Origin: Lysinibacillus sp.
Lineage (GTDB): Bacteria > Bacillota > Bacilli > Bacillales_A > Planococcaceae
NCBI GenBank assembly: GCA_031181585.1
Contig: JAPSKP010000018.1
Span: 1 to 36,434, forward strand
Reading direction: 5' to 3'
Length of the DNA: 36,434 nucleotides
In this document: in pieces, positions 17,130-25,021 of the stretch
Layout of the letters: every line of letters begins with the position of its first letter
Position numbering within the stretch: position 1 is the stretch's first letter
Made by a program: the position numbers and the translations under genes
Notes under the pieces: generated by a model
Databases searched by the model: none
The model's input: only the letters and a program-made list of their open reading frames with translations
What the model was told of the DNA's origin: nothing

Positions 17130-17156
17130 ACCAGTAAGACCTACCATCATATGTTA
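17130..17156 (+). promoter_or_regulatory. Sigma-K promoter of cotD
   Basis: -35 AC (17130-17131), 16-bp spacer, -10 CATATGTTA (17148-17156). This matches the mother-cell sigma-K consensus AC-N16-17-CATAnnnTA, upstream of a late coat gene. Confidence 0.75.
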
Positions 17157-17193
17157 ATAAGGAATTACATTATAGGATAAAGGAGGCTACCCA

Positions 17194-17511
17194 ATGTACG
17201 GAGGAAATTGGTTCAATCAAGGTAGAAACGGCTTCGGTCAATCTCCTTACAACTCTGCACCTCAAGTATTCCCTGATACTTTCGAACAGCCAATCGTTTC
17301 ACCGACACGTGAGTTTGTCCGGACAAATATTTACAACACTTACGTGCCGCGCATTCACCCATCTCATACAACAACAGTCAATCGACATATGATTCACAAT
17401 CAGCACTTTTTCCCGCACACTGAATCTGTAGTAAATGAATGCTTTGAAACAAATACAATCTGCGGCATGCCACAACACGGTTGTGGTTCCTCAAGAAAAA
17501 GAAGACTCTAA
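17194..17511 (+). CDS. cotD: Inner spore coat protein CotD
   Basis: 105-residue coat protein. The core VPRIHPSHTTTVNRHMIHNQ followed by HFFPHTESVV matches the CotD hallmark (VPHIHPxHTTNVNHxxxxHxHYFPHT). This copy has a longer Gly/Asn/Phe-rich N-terminus (MYGGNWFNQGRNGFGQ) and a Cys-containing tail (CFETNTICGMPQHGCG) ending in RKRRL. CotD is incorporated into the coat in the mother cell at a late stage, which agrees with the sigma-K promoter. AAAGGAGG lies 8 nt before the ATG. A terminator follows, so it is monocistronic. Confidence 0.9.
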   Translation: MYGGNWFNQGRNGFGQSPYNSAPQVFPDTFEQPIVSPTREFVRTNIYNTYVPRIHPSHTTTVNRHMIHNQHFFPHTESVVNECFETNTICGMPQHGCGSSRKRRL

Positions 17512-17551
17512 CTCTCTTCCTGCTATTGCCTAAAATTTTGGACGCCTATTA

Positions 17552-17596
17552 AACAATATCCCGGCTCTTCACAGCCGGGATATTGTTCTTTTTTTG
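17552..17596 (+). terminator. Terminator of cotD
   Basis: Perfect AACAATATCCCGGCT / AGCCGGGATATTGTT hairpin with a short loop followed by CTTTTTTT. Confidence 0.95.
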
Positions 17597-17685
17597 AAAG
17601 TTTTCATGAATGAAATAATCTCGCAGAATAAGCCAGCTACCTAGACATTGATACTATGCAGCAAGTAAATACTATCTTTCATAAT

Positions 17686-17724
17686 AAAAAAGTCTACGCA
17701 TTATTTCTGCGTAGACTTTTAAAT
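17686..17724 (-). terminator. Terminator of the haem/iron uptake operon (can act bidirectionally)
   Basis: AAAAGTCTACGCA / TGCGTAGACTTTT hairpin. The minus strand ends in a T-rich tract directly downstream of the last operon gene. Confidence 0.88.
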
Positions 17725-17726
17725 AA

Positions 17727-18554
17727 CTATTGTATGGATGCATTCATTTTTTCTAGTTCACGGTGAACATCTGAAAGTGACTGAATCAATTCCTGTTTTT
17801 GGGTATTTGTAAAATAGCTATAGTTCACATAATCTTCCTTGCCAACTTCATAATAAGCGATAACCTCATTTAGCTTTGTTACTTTCTCTGTGACAGCCGC
17901 CGCTTGTTCTGCATCAGCACGGTTCATAAAAATTTTCACGATTTCTTCCACAGCCTCAGTATTTGCCTTCACATCATAAATATGGGCTTCCGCATAGCTT
18001 ACTTCTTTGTCTGTCAATTGCTCTTTTGTTATTTGCGCCAGCATATTTTCTGTATCATCTAACAACTTCTGCCCTTCCAGCTCCACTTTCGGCAGCTCTT
18101 CATTTAACTTTTTAATATTTGCCACAAGTTCCTCTGCCACTGCTTCATAGCCAACAGTCTCTTTTTGATTGAACAATCCGTATTCCAAACGTCGGAAGCC
18201 TGCTGCTTCATCTTCTTTGCCTGCAGTAATTGATGCGTCAATTTGTGTATCTAGTTCAGAGAAGCTTGCTTTTATCGGCTGCAATCGTTCATAATACATC
18301 CGAACAAGTGGATAAAGCTTCTGTGCTTCCTCCAGCCTTCCTTCCTTCACATACCCTGCTAGTATTTCTGCATCAGCGATGAAGTCCTCCATCTGTGCTA
18401 TTGCAAATGTACGGAACTGTTCTGTTTCAGATGATAGATCAAGTTCTTCTTTCACTACCTGCTCTTCTTCCTTCTTTTCTGTTTTATCACTGCCACATGC
18501 AGCAAGTGCAGCCGTTGCCAAAATAACAGCAGCAAGCCCTTTTTTAAATGTCAT
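17727..18554 (-). CDS. EfeO/EfeM-like (imelysin family) iron-associated lipoprotein
   Basis: 275-residue lipoprotein. The signal peptide (MTFKKGLAAVILATAALAAC) ends in lipobox LAAC with Cys20. The rest is almost wholly helical (imelysin/M75 fold). The family motif GFHRIE, whose His and Glu (HxxE) are proposed metal ligands, reads GFRRLE here (residues 119-124): His is replaced by Arg, Glu124 is kept. Family members deliver iron (EfeUOB system), but no EfeU permease or EfeB peroxidase is present. It is the last gene of the haem locus, 11 nt after srtB, so co-transcription is very likely. The ATG at 18554 follows AGAGGTG; GTG 18563 lies within that site. Confidence 0.85.
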   Translation of the reverse strand: MTFKKGLAAVILATAALAACGSDKTEKKEEEQVVKEELDLSSETEQFRTFAIAQMEDFIADAEILAGYVKEGRLEEAQKLYPLVRMYYERLQPIKASFSELDTQIDASITAGKEDEAAGFRRLEYGLFNQKETVGYEAVAEELVANIKKLNEELPKVELEGQKLLDDTENMLAQITKEQLTDKEVSYAEAHIYDVKANTEAVEEIVKIFMNRADAEQAAAVTEKVTKLNEVIAYYEVGKEDYVNYSYFTNTQKQELIQSLSDVHRELEKMNASIQ

Positions 18555-18565
18555 TTTTCTCACCT

Positions 18566-19252
18566 CTAGTAATGCGTCTTTTCTATTACCCTTGCATGAA
18601 CAACGAAACGTTCCTTATCATTGACAGATGTCGTGCATGTTGAAAATGTAACAATTCGATCCTCTGTTCGGATTTGTACCGGCATAGTAATTTCAGATCG
18701 CAACTGAATTTCTTCCAAAAATGCAGCATATGAGTCATCAGTGAAGTCAGTTTCAATATAATAAAAATCAGTCGTTGTTTTATAAGCAGCAAACACTTCA
18801 AGTTCATAACGCTTCTCAGGCGTTTCATATAGAAAAGCTGGATGTGCCTCTGCATAGGCCTGTTCAGCAAATTTTGCTAACTCTCCAAACATTGTTCCAT
18901 TCCTTAGAACATGCCCATAAAAAATGGTATGCCGGTCAAGTACGCTGCTGTTTCGATAATCCATGAAGATGCTGCCCCCGCGGCTTTCTTCGTCCAAATA
19001 ATTATGCCTCAGATAAAATTCGTTGTCCGCTGCCTGCAGGACAGGATTATCCAGTCTGGTTCCCTCCAGTGAAATCCAGCCAATAATACGTGAATTTACT
19101 TGCCGCAGCTCATCTAGCTCCTTTTGATTGGCAAAATCCTGGATTTCCTCCAGCTCGTTATCAATCTTCACATACGAATACATATATCGAACAATTTGCA
19201 TGCCTGCATATACCATGACTACGATACAGGCCAACTGAATAACTTTTTTCAT
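18566..19252 (-). CDS. srtB: Class B sortase
   Basis: 228-residue membrane-anchored transpeptidase. The N-terminal anchor (VIQLACIVVMVYAGMQIV) is followed by the sortase domain with catalytic His114 (IFYGHVLRNGTMFG), Cys206 (VTFSTCTTS) and Arg215 (NDKERFVVHARV). NPVLQAADNEFYL and GSIFMDYRN are typical of SrtB. SrtB recognises NPxTx signals and links haem-carrier NEAT proteins to peptidoglycan. The matching substrate, the IsdC-like protein with NPETS, is the first gene of the same operon. The ATG at 19252 follows AAGGGATG; the gene begins 10 nt after the ATPase gene. Confidence 0.95.
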   Translation of the reverse strand: MKKVIQLACIVVMVYAGMQIVRYMYSYVKIDNELEEIQDFANQKELDELRQVNSRIIGWISLEGTRLDNPVLQAADNEFYLRHNYLDEESRGGSIFMDYRNSSVLDRHTIFYGHVLRNGTMFGELAKFAEQAYAEAHPAFLYETPEKRYELEVFAAYKTTTDFYYIETDFTDDSYAAFLEEIQLRSEITMPVQIRTEDRIVTFSTCTTSVNDKERFVVHARVIEKTHY

Positions 19253-19262
19253 TCAACATCCC

Positions 19263-20045
19263 TTAAATACTTAGCGGCATCATATAAAGGCCGAGTTCCT
19301 CGTCTTCATGGAACACTGCATTTACGCCGTATACTTCTTTGATGACTTCTTTCGTAATGACGTTCTTCGGCTCCCCTTCTGCTACAACCCTGCCGTCATT
19401 CATTAAAATGATATGGTCACTATAGCGAATCGCCTGATTGATGTCATGCAGGACCATCACAATCGTGAGCTCATGTTGTTCATTTAACTCTTTCACCAGT
19501 TCCAACAGCTCTAACTGATAATAAATATCCAGATAAGTTGTCGGTTCATCCAAACATAGCATTTCCGACTTTTGTGCTAAAGCCATGGCAATCCACACAC
19601 GCTGGCGCTCTCCCCCGGATAATGCAGATAATTCATTTCCACGTTTTCCCAGAAGATTCGTACAGGCCAGCGCCCATGTAACTGCTTCTTCATCTTCTTG
19701 CGTCTTCTTTTTTAGCAATGACGAATAAGGTATCCGCCCGAACATGACAAGTTTTTCTACTGTTAAGTCCTGTGGGATATCATTTTGCTGATAGACAATT
19801 GCAAACTTTTTGGCAAACTCCTTTGGCTTGTATTCCACCAGATCTCTGTTTTCGAGACGCGCCTGCCCCTCTAATGGACGGTTATTGCGCGCCATGACAC
19901 TTAATAGCGTTGATTTTCCACAGCCGTTCGGACCGATGATTGTTGTAATTTTCCCTTTTTGAATCGCTGTCGTGACACCGTTTAAATGATGTTTTGTGCC
20001 ATCATGCGAAACAATCACTTGATTGATTTCCATTTCGTTTGTCAC
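19263..20045 (-). CDS. ABC transporter ATP-binding protein (haem/iron-siderophore type)
   Basis: 260-residue ATPase of the FepC/FecE type. Walker A GPNGCGKSTLLSV (about 38-50), Q-loop YQQNDIPQ, signature LSGGERQRVW (about 139), Walker B MLCLDEPTTYLD and H-loop VMVLHDINQ are all intact. The C-terminus (GVNAVFHEDEELGLYMMPLSI) resembles iron-complex ATPases. It would drive the IsdF-like permease encoded immediately upstream (6-nt gap). The annotated start is GTG 20045; an in-frame ATG at 20033 with GAGTG 9 nt upstream is equally possible. S. aureus isd lacks a dedicated ATPase gene and borrows FhuC, whereas this operon carries its own. Confidence 0.94.
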   Translation of the reverse strand: MTNEMEINQVIVSHDGTKHHLNGVTTAIQKGKITTIIGPNGCGKSTLLSVMARNNRPLEGQARLENRDLVEYKPKEFAKKFAIVYQQNDIPQDLTVEKLVMFGRIPYSSLLKKKTQEDEEAVTWALACTNLLGKRGNELSALSGGERQRVWIAMALAQKSEMLCLDEPTTYLDIYYQLELLELVKELNEQHELTIVMVLHDINQAIRYSDHIILMNDGRVVAEGEPKNVITKEVIKEVYGVNAVFHEDEELGLYMMPLSI

Positions 20046-20051
20046 TCTTTT

Positions 20052-21008
20052 CTATTTATCTTTGCGGATCAGGAAGATTAAAAATGGTCCGCCAATAATG
20101 GCCATAATTGTAGATGCCGGGATTTCCATCGGCGACAGCATTGTACGGCCGATTGTATCAGCCAGCAAAATAATGAACGCCCCCAATAAAGCTGTGAATG
20201 GGATCAGGATTTTATGATCATGACCGACCAACCGGCGGGCGATATGCGGCACAAGGATACCGACAAATGAGATCACTCCTGCCACCACTACAGAAACCGC
20301 TGACAATAAGACAGCCACAGCTGCTATGGCGATACGTGCTCCCGTCACATTGAATCCAATGCTTTTTGCGGTTTTATCCGAGAGAACCAATACATTGCAC
20401 CACGCATACATGGCGAATGCGAGGATAAGACCGATTGATCCGTATGTAGTAATTACCGTCACATCATCCCATGTTTTTAGTGTCAGGTTGGATGTGATGG
20501 AGCCTGCTGAAGAGGCGCCAAAGCCGATAAAAGCTTCAGTCAAACCAGAGAACATAGCATTGATCGCAATTCCAACAAGGATTAACTTTAGCGGGTTTAG
20601 ACCGGATTTCCATGACAATGCAAACACGAGCAAACATGCAATCGCCCCACCGATGAATGCAGCAATGGGTGAGAAGAAAAAGTAAGCCGGGAAAAATGAG
20701 ACAATGAACAACTTTGTAAAAGCAGCTCCTGAGGATATCCCGATGATACCCGCATCTGCCAGCGGGTTTCGCATAATTGCCTGTAAGAGCACCCCTGCCA
20801 CTGAAAGAGCGGCTCCTGCAAAAATAGCGACAAAAATGCGCGGGAAACGCAAATCCCGAATAGCTGCCATTTTCTCGTTTGTGCTATCAAATAAGCCTGT
20901 GATGAATTCCATATAACTGATTTGGACACTGCCAGTGGTAGCTGCATATATGATGGTCAAACCTAATAAACCCATCACAGCAATAATACTTACTATTTTT
21001 TTCGTCAC
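20052..21008 (-). CDS. isdF: Haem/iron ABC transporter permease (IsdF-like, FecCD family)
   Basis: 318-residue permease with about nine to ten membrane segments. FecCD landmarks include LRFPRIFVAIFAGAALSVAGVLLQAIMRNPLADAG split over TM2-3 (read from residue about 48), GIISFVGILVPHIARRLVGHDH near residue 245, and the C-terminal LADTIGRTMLSPMEIPAS. The RNPLADAGIIGIS motif marks iron-complex importers. The start is GTG 21008 after AAAGGGTG. It is positioned between the IsdE-like lipoprotein and the ATPase, forming one importer. The isdF name rests on context, since the same family also moves siderophores. Confidence 0.9.
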   Translation of the reverse strand: MTKKIVSIIAVMGLLGLTIIYAATTGSVQISYMEFITGLFDSTNEKMAAIRDLRFPRIFVAIFAGAALSVAGVLLQAIMRNPLADAGIIGISSGAAFTKLFIVSFFPAYFFFSPIAAFIGGAIACLLVFALSWKSGLNPLKLILVGIAINAMFSGLTEAFIGFGASSAGSITSNLTLKTWDDVTVITTYGSIGLILAFAMYAWCNVLVLSDKTAKSIGFNVTGARIAIAAVAVLLSAVSVVVAGVISFVGILVPHIARRLVGHDHKILIPFTALLGAFIILLADTIGRTMLSPMEIPASTIMAIIGGPFLIFLIRKDK

Positions 21009-21071
21009 AATAAAACACCCTTTATTTCCTGTCTATATGGCATTTCTAACACTGGTAAGCCATTGCCGGCC

Positions 21072-21968
21072 TTACTTGCTATAGAAAATCTCTACCAATG
21101 TATCGAGGGCTTCCGGTACATTCAAAGCAGCTGTTGTACCAAACAGCTCTTCCTCCAAGTCATAGACACAATCATTTTTTACAGCATTAAAATGCTTCCA
21201 CACATCATTTTTCTGGAATTCCTCATCAAACATCTCTACTACTTCTTCCGGCATACCATGTGCCAAGCGCAGAATAATATCAGGATTAGCATCATACAGG
21301 TATTCAGTATTGGATGCTAAATACTCCGCATCCTGACCGGCCATGACATTTTCTCCGCCTGCAATTTTTACAAGGTCGCCTGCATATGAATTTTCAGTAG
21401 CCACTAAGTAGCTGCCTGGCACGCCAAGCAGGATCAGCACTTTAGGCTTTTCATTTTTATCAGCAACAAGCTCTACCGCTTCAATTTCTTCCTTTAATTC
21501 GTTCACTAAATTCTCAGCTTCCCGGACACGATTATAACGTCCGCCAAGTTCCTTGATTTCATCAAGCATACTATCAATACCTGTCAAATCAACAAAATCA
21601 ACCGGAATTTTATACTGCTCAAATGAATCTTTCAAATCGTACTCCAATGTAGACACGGATAATACCTCTGTCGGATTCAAGGACTTAATAATTTCCGCAT
21701 CCGGGCTCATCGCGTTTCCAATCGTCGGCAGTCCATCGAAACGTTGCGGCAGCTTCTTCTCTGTCTCCGGAACGGCAACCGCATCAAGATCCAAGCGGTC
21801 CAGAATGTCGGCAAGCACCACTGTCCCAGCAATAATACGGTGCTCCTCCTGTGTATTTGCCGCTTCTTTTGCTGTATCGGCTGTTGCTTTTTCATTTGCT
21901 TCTTCGTTATTGCTACAACCTGCGAGTACAGCTATAGCAAAAAGGAAGACCCACAATCCTTTTTTCAT
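21072..21968 (-). CDS. isdE: Haem-binding ABC transporter lipoprotein (IsdE-like)
   Basis: 298-residue lipoprotein. The signal peptide ends in lipobox LAGC (Cys18), followed by an acidic linker and a two-lobed periplasmic-binding fold (HRIIAGTVVLADILDRL, PKVLILLGVPGSYLV). In S. aureus IsdE the haem iron is held by a Met and a His. The corresponding residues here are the Met in TIGNAMSPDAE (first lobe) and the His in LRLAHGMPEEV (second lobe). Both are present, favouring haem over siderophore. The ATG follows GGGGGAAACGAC. It accepts haem from the wall NEAT proteins and hands it to the permease. Confidence 0.92.
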   Translation of the reverse strand: MKKGLWVFLFAIAVLAGCSNNEEANEKATADTAKEAANTQEEHRIIAGTVVLADILDRLDLDAVAVPETEKKLPQRFDGLPTIGNAMSPDAEIIKSLNPTEVLSVSTLEYDLKDSFEQYKIPVDFVDLTGIDSMLDEIKELGGRYNRVREAENLVNELKEEIEAVELVADKNEKPKVLILLGVPGSYLVATENSYAGDLVKIAGGENVMAGQDAEYLASNTEYLYDANPDIILRLAHGMPEEVVEMFDEEFQKNDVWKHFNAVKNDCVYDLEEELFGTTAALNVPEALDTLVEIFYSK

Positions 21969-22061
21969 GTCGTTTCCCCCTGCTTATTCAGATTGAGGTA
22001 AATTTTCATCCAAAGTCGACAGTGATGGAAATTTACGTCAATCGAATATGTTTCAAAATAT

Positions 22062-22101
22062 GACAGTAGCTCCCTCACACAAGGGGAGGAAGCTGTCTGT
22101 C
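22062..22101 (-). promoter_or_regulatory. Intercistronic stem-loop between the SLH-NEAT and isdE genes
   Basis: On the transcript GACAGACAGCTTCCTC pairs with GAGGGAGCTACTGTC, about 14 bp with a small bulge. It is followed by ATATTTTG, a weak U-tract. It could lower read-through from surface-protein genes into transporter genes or protect the upstream mRNA end. Confidence 0.5.
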
Positions 22102-22112
22102 GAATGTATTGA

Positions 22113-23912
22113 TTATAAGTTTACAAGCACTTCCAACGCATTATTTAATACTTTTGCCATTTGGTCACGTGTAAGCGGTGCGCCTGGGTTTAGCTTACCA
22201 GCTGAGCCTGTCATGATGCCAAGTGCATTCAATTGAGCAGCCGCTTCATTCAACTCTTCATCATTTGCCGGTACATCGCTGAATGGCATTTTTGCATCCG
22301 CAGCCGGTTTGTATCCTTCCTTCTCCAATAGGCGGTAAATCATTTTTGCTGTTTGGGCACGTGTAATTTTATTGTAAGGAGCGAACGTTTCTTTATTAAC
22401 ACCATTAATCACACCATAGTTGTTTAGCGCCTTAATGGCAGAAAGCGCCTCTTCATCGTTTAGACTCTCAATGTCTTTGAAGTTTGTAGTTTCAGGTACT
22501 TCAAGCTCCAATGCACGGAACAGCATTAATGAGAATTGGTAGCGTGTTGTCGTATTATATGGGTTGAATTTCTCACTTTCTTTGAAAATACCATATGAAT
22601 ATAAGGAAACAATAGCACCATAGTTCGCTAGCTTTTGAATATCAGTGAACGGGTTCTTTTCCCCACCGAATTGCAGCTGAACATTGTATTTTTCATCGTA
22701 GGCAAAATCACCAAAGCGTACTGATAAATCAACTGTCGCTGTGTAAATTTTTGATAGGTCATCAACTGATACTGTGTAAACTTTTACTGTATTACTGCCA
22801 ACAACTTCCTCTGATTTTTTTGCTACTGTGGCACCTTCCACAGTGAAGTTATTTAAATGCTGACCTTCCGGGAATGTTACATCTACCTCATAGCCAGTTT
22901 CTGTTGCCGTCACTTCCACTTTATCTGCCAAGTATCTTCCGTGCATGATAGACAATTCGTTTGAGCCATCTTGGTAAACGTAAGCAGATAAAGTTTCTGA
23001 TTCACTGGCATTATCTTCTTTTTCTTGTAAGTCTAAACCTTTATCAACAGCGATTTTGAAATCATACCATTGATCGTGGGTACCAGCTACTACATGTAGT
23101 TTTGCTGATGTTAAATCATTTAAAGATGTCAGCGGCAGGCGGACAACATGTGGATATTTTGTTAGAGAACCAGAAACTGTTTCCGCTTTTACATATTTAT
23201 CTCCCACAAGTACTTGATATTCAGCAATCATACCGTTCGATTGTTCTGTCCCGCTGATTTCTAAGAAGTACTTGCCATTCTCCACAACTAATGTCGCTTC
23301 TTCGTTTAACTGACGTGTAATTGCTGCGTAATTCCCTTCACCCGTTTTTTGGTTATAAGCATCAAACGTTACTTTATATTTACCATCAGCAATTTTACCG
23401 TAAGGCGTAGAAGGCTGTGTTGGTTTTTCTTCCCCTGCTTCTTTAATAGATGTTGCATCCGGTGTTAACGTTGCCGTATAGTCACCTTTAGCCACTGGAG
23501 AATTCACTGTAAATACGCCTTCGACTGAAGAATAATCTTTATCTACCGGTATTAGTACAACTTTTTTACCGTCGATTTCATGCAATGCCGATTCACCTTT
23601 TACAGTAACCGCTGTAAGCATGGATAGCATCGTGTCAGAAAGGTTTATTTTGATATACTGCTGACCATTCTGCTCAACTAGTTCACCTGGTCCTTTTACA
23701 AAATTAGCTAACATGCCTGTTTCGTCTGTTACTTTAAAATCGATTGTGCGAACAGCTGTCCCAGCAGCAGGTGTGACAGCTTCCTTTGTCGTGGCCTCTG
23801 TTCCATTTACATTTTGTGTTTCACCTGCATTTGCTGATACAGCAGCAGGCGTGATAGCCGATACAGCCATTAATGCGGCCAATGCCATTTTTGTATTACG
23901 GTTCTTTGCCAT
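22113..23912 (-). CDS. S-layer-anchored haem-binding protein with three NEAT and three SLH domains
   Basis: 599-residue secreted protein. Signal peptide 1-29 (MAKNRNTKMALAALMAVSA then ITPAAVSANA). NEAT1 about 55-150 (TGMLANFVKGPGELV) lacks the C-terminal YxxxY. NEAT2 about 173-292 ends HDQWYDFKI, with HxxxY at 279-283. NEAT3 about 308-416 has SIMHGRY and a canonical YDEKY at 405-409. Three SLH repeats follow (about 421-599: PFTDIQ, NFKDIESL, PFSDVP, each with a TR(Y/A/D)Q motif). Established analogue: BslK of B. anthracis, an SLH-NEAT protein that passes haem to IsdC; it has a single NEAT. SLH binds pyruvylated secondary wall polymer, so the protein sits in the S-layer. The ATG at 23912 follows GGGGGAATCAAG; the frame opens upstream into the preceding gene without a site. 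Confidence 0.92.
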   Translation of the reverse strand: MAKNRNTKMALAALMAVSAITPAAVSANAGETQNVNGTEATTKEAVTPAAGTAVRTIDFKVTDETGMLANFVKGPGELVEQNGQQYIKINLSDTMLSMLTAVTVKGESALHEIDGKKVVLIPVDKDYSSVEGVFTVNSPVAKGDYTATLTPDATSIKEAGEEKPTQPSTPYGKIADGKYKVTFDAYNQKTGEGNYAAITRQLNEEATLVVENGKYFLEISGTEQSNGMIAEYQVLVGDKYVKAETVSGSLTKYPHVVRLPLTSLNDLTSAKLHVVAGTHDQWYDFKIAVDKGLDLQEKEDNASESETLSAYVYQDGSNELSIMHGRYLADKVEVTATETGYEVDVTFPEGQHLNNFTVEGATVAKKSEEVVGSNTVKVYTVSVDDLSKIYTATVDLSVRFGDFAYDEKYNVQLQFGGEKNPFTDIQKLANYGAIVSLYSYGIFKESEKFNPYNTTTRYQFSLMLFRALELEVPETTNFKDIESLNDEEALSAIKALNNYGVINGVNKETFAPYNKITRAQTAKMIYRLLEKEGYKPAADAKMPFSDVPANDEELNEAAAQLNALGIMTGSAGKLNPGAPLTRDQMAKVLNNALEVLVNL

Positions 23913-23928
23913 TCTTGATTCCCCCTGA

Positions 23929-24702
23929 TTAATTTGTTTTTGCTTGCTTTGTTCGAACAAAAATAATTGCAGCTGCCATGAATGCCACAAGAGAAGCTAG
24001 TGGCAATGCATCGCTCGTCTCTGGATTTTCTACTTCTACCTCTTCAGTTTGCGCTGCATCCTGTTGGTCTTTGTTTTGTGCTGCTTCTTGCGAAATATCT
24101 GCCTCATTCTGTACAGGTTTTGACTGTTCAGCTGTAGAGGTTTTATCCACCTTCCCACTTGCAGTGGCAGGCTCTTTATTTGAAGAAGTGTTACTTCCTG
24201 ACGACGGAGATGGATTTGACTTTGGCTCGGTAGTATTGAAAGGAGCTGCTGGTGGTGCTGTTTCCTGCTGCGGCTTGGCTTCAGGAAGACCAGAACCATC
24301 AAATACAAAGTCTACGCTATAAGCGTGATGGTAATCGATGTCCTCTATGTCTATTTTCATCCCAACTGTCAACGGATTAAATGAACCGATATTGAATTGA
24401 ACAACTCGTTGATCAGCTCCTGTATTAGAACTGATAACAGATGCCCCTCCCGGTGGATTGAACTGTGTCACCCAGGAGCTGTTTTTTATCGTTAATTGAA
24501 TACTCATCTTCCCGTTATTGACTGTTAGCTTAGCAGGTTTTAAAAAATAGTCATTTGCCATAGAAGCAGAATTGCTGCCCGGCTTGTTTACCTGGTAATT
24601 CACGTTGTATGTACCGTCAGCGATTGCGGCACTAGTAATAGTCGGTAATACGAGGAATAACATGAAAATTACCGAAACCAGTAATGGAAAAATCTTTTTC
24701 AT
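23929..24702 (-). CDS. isdC: Sortase-B-anchored NEAT haem-transfer protein (IsdC-like)
   Basis: 257-residue wall protein. Signal peptide 1-25 (MKKIFPLLVSVIFMLF...). One NEAT domain (about 27-135) has the haem-lip SASM (45-48) and canonical YHHAY (124-128), the Tyr pair that binds haem iron in IsdC/IsdA. A Pro/Ser/Thr/Gln-rich linker (about 140-220) spans the wall. The C-terminal sorting signal is NPETS (226-230), a hydrophobic stretch and a basic tail (RTKQAKTN). NPxTx is the class B sortase type, matching srtB in the same operon. It is the first gene of the haem operon. ATG 24702 is preceded by GAGGGAGGG at a long 12-nt spacing; ATG 24738 lacks a site. Confidence 0.92.
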   Translation of the reverse strand: MKKIFPLLVSVIFMLFLVLPTITSAAIADGTYNVNYQVNKPGSNSASMANDYFLKPAKLTVNNGKMSIQLTIKNSSWVTQFNPPGGASVISSNTGADQRVVQFNIGSFNPLTVGMKIDIEDIDYHHAYSVDFVFDGSGLPEAKPQQETAPPAAPFNTTEPKSNPSPSSGSNTSSNKEPATASGKVDKTSTAEQSKPVQNEADISQEAAQNKDQQDAAQTEEVEVENPETSDALPLASLVAFMAAAIIFVRTKQAKTN

Positions 24703-24756
24703 TTTGTCACGTTTCCCTCCCTCTGAATTGTTTTCCATCTACTAGAATGCCATAAA

Positions 24757-24771
24757 TAAGATTTATTCTCA
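24757..24771 (-). promoter_or_regulatory. Candidate Fur box upstream of the haem operon
   Basis: Minus-strand TGAGAATAAATCTTA matches the 7-1-7 Fur motif TGATAATnATTATCA at 10 of 14 positions and lies 55 nt before the first operon gene, where iron repression is expected. No clear -10/-35 pair could be fixed beside it. Confidence 0.4.
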
Positions 24772-24957
24772 ATTAGAATTCCATTTAAATTTACAGGATT
24801 GTCACATTCTCCTGACTTTTCGACACAATTTTTCTAGAGATAACTAGAAACATAGCTCTGTATCCTAGAGATTGACGCTTTACTTCAAGAAATGGTAAAG
24901 GAGAACATCTACTGAAAGAAGTTTCACTTATTAGCTAAAACATTTATAACTACTCAC

Positions 24958-24987
24958 GAATGGTAATTGACCTATTGGGACAATCTA
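24958..24987 (+). promoter_or_regulatory. Sigma-G-like forespore promoter of the germinant-receptor operon
   Basis: GAATG (24958-24962), 18-bp spacer, CAATCTA (24981-24987). The sigma-G pattern is GHATR-N17/18-CATnHTA; one mismatch is in -10. The location 35 nt before the first ger gene fits, as GerA-type operons are sigma-G dependent. Confidence 0.5.
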
Positions 24988-25021
24988 TTACTTAATCCTT
25001 ACTAAATGATTGGGGGATAAT

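Noticed and set aside
20326-20947. Long open frames antisense and out of frame to the permease gene
   Set aside because: They overlap a clear FecCD permease and show no ribosome sites; they are composition shadows.
22950-24330. Possible tandem DNA repeats in the NEAT/SLH region
   Set aside because: The protein domains are repeated, but the nucleotide sequences have diverged and no tandem DNA repeat was seen.
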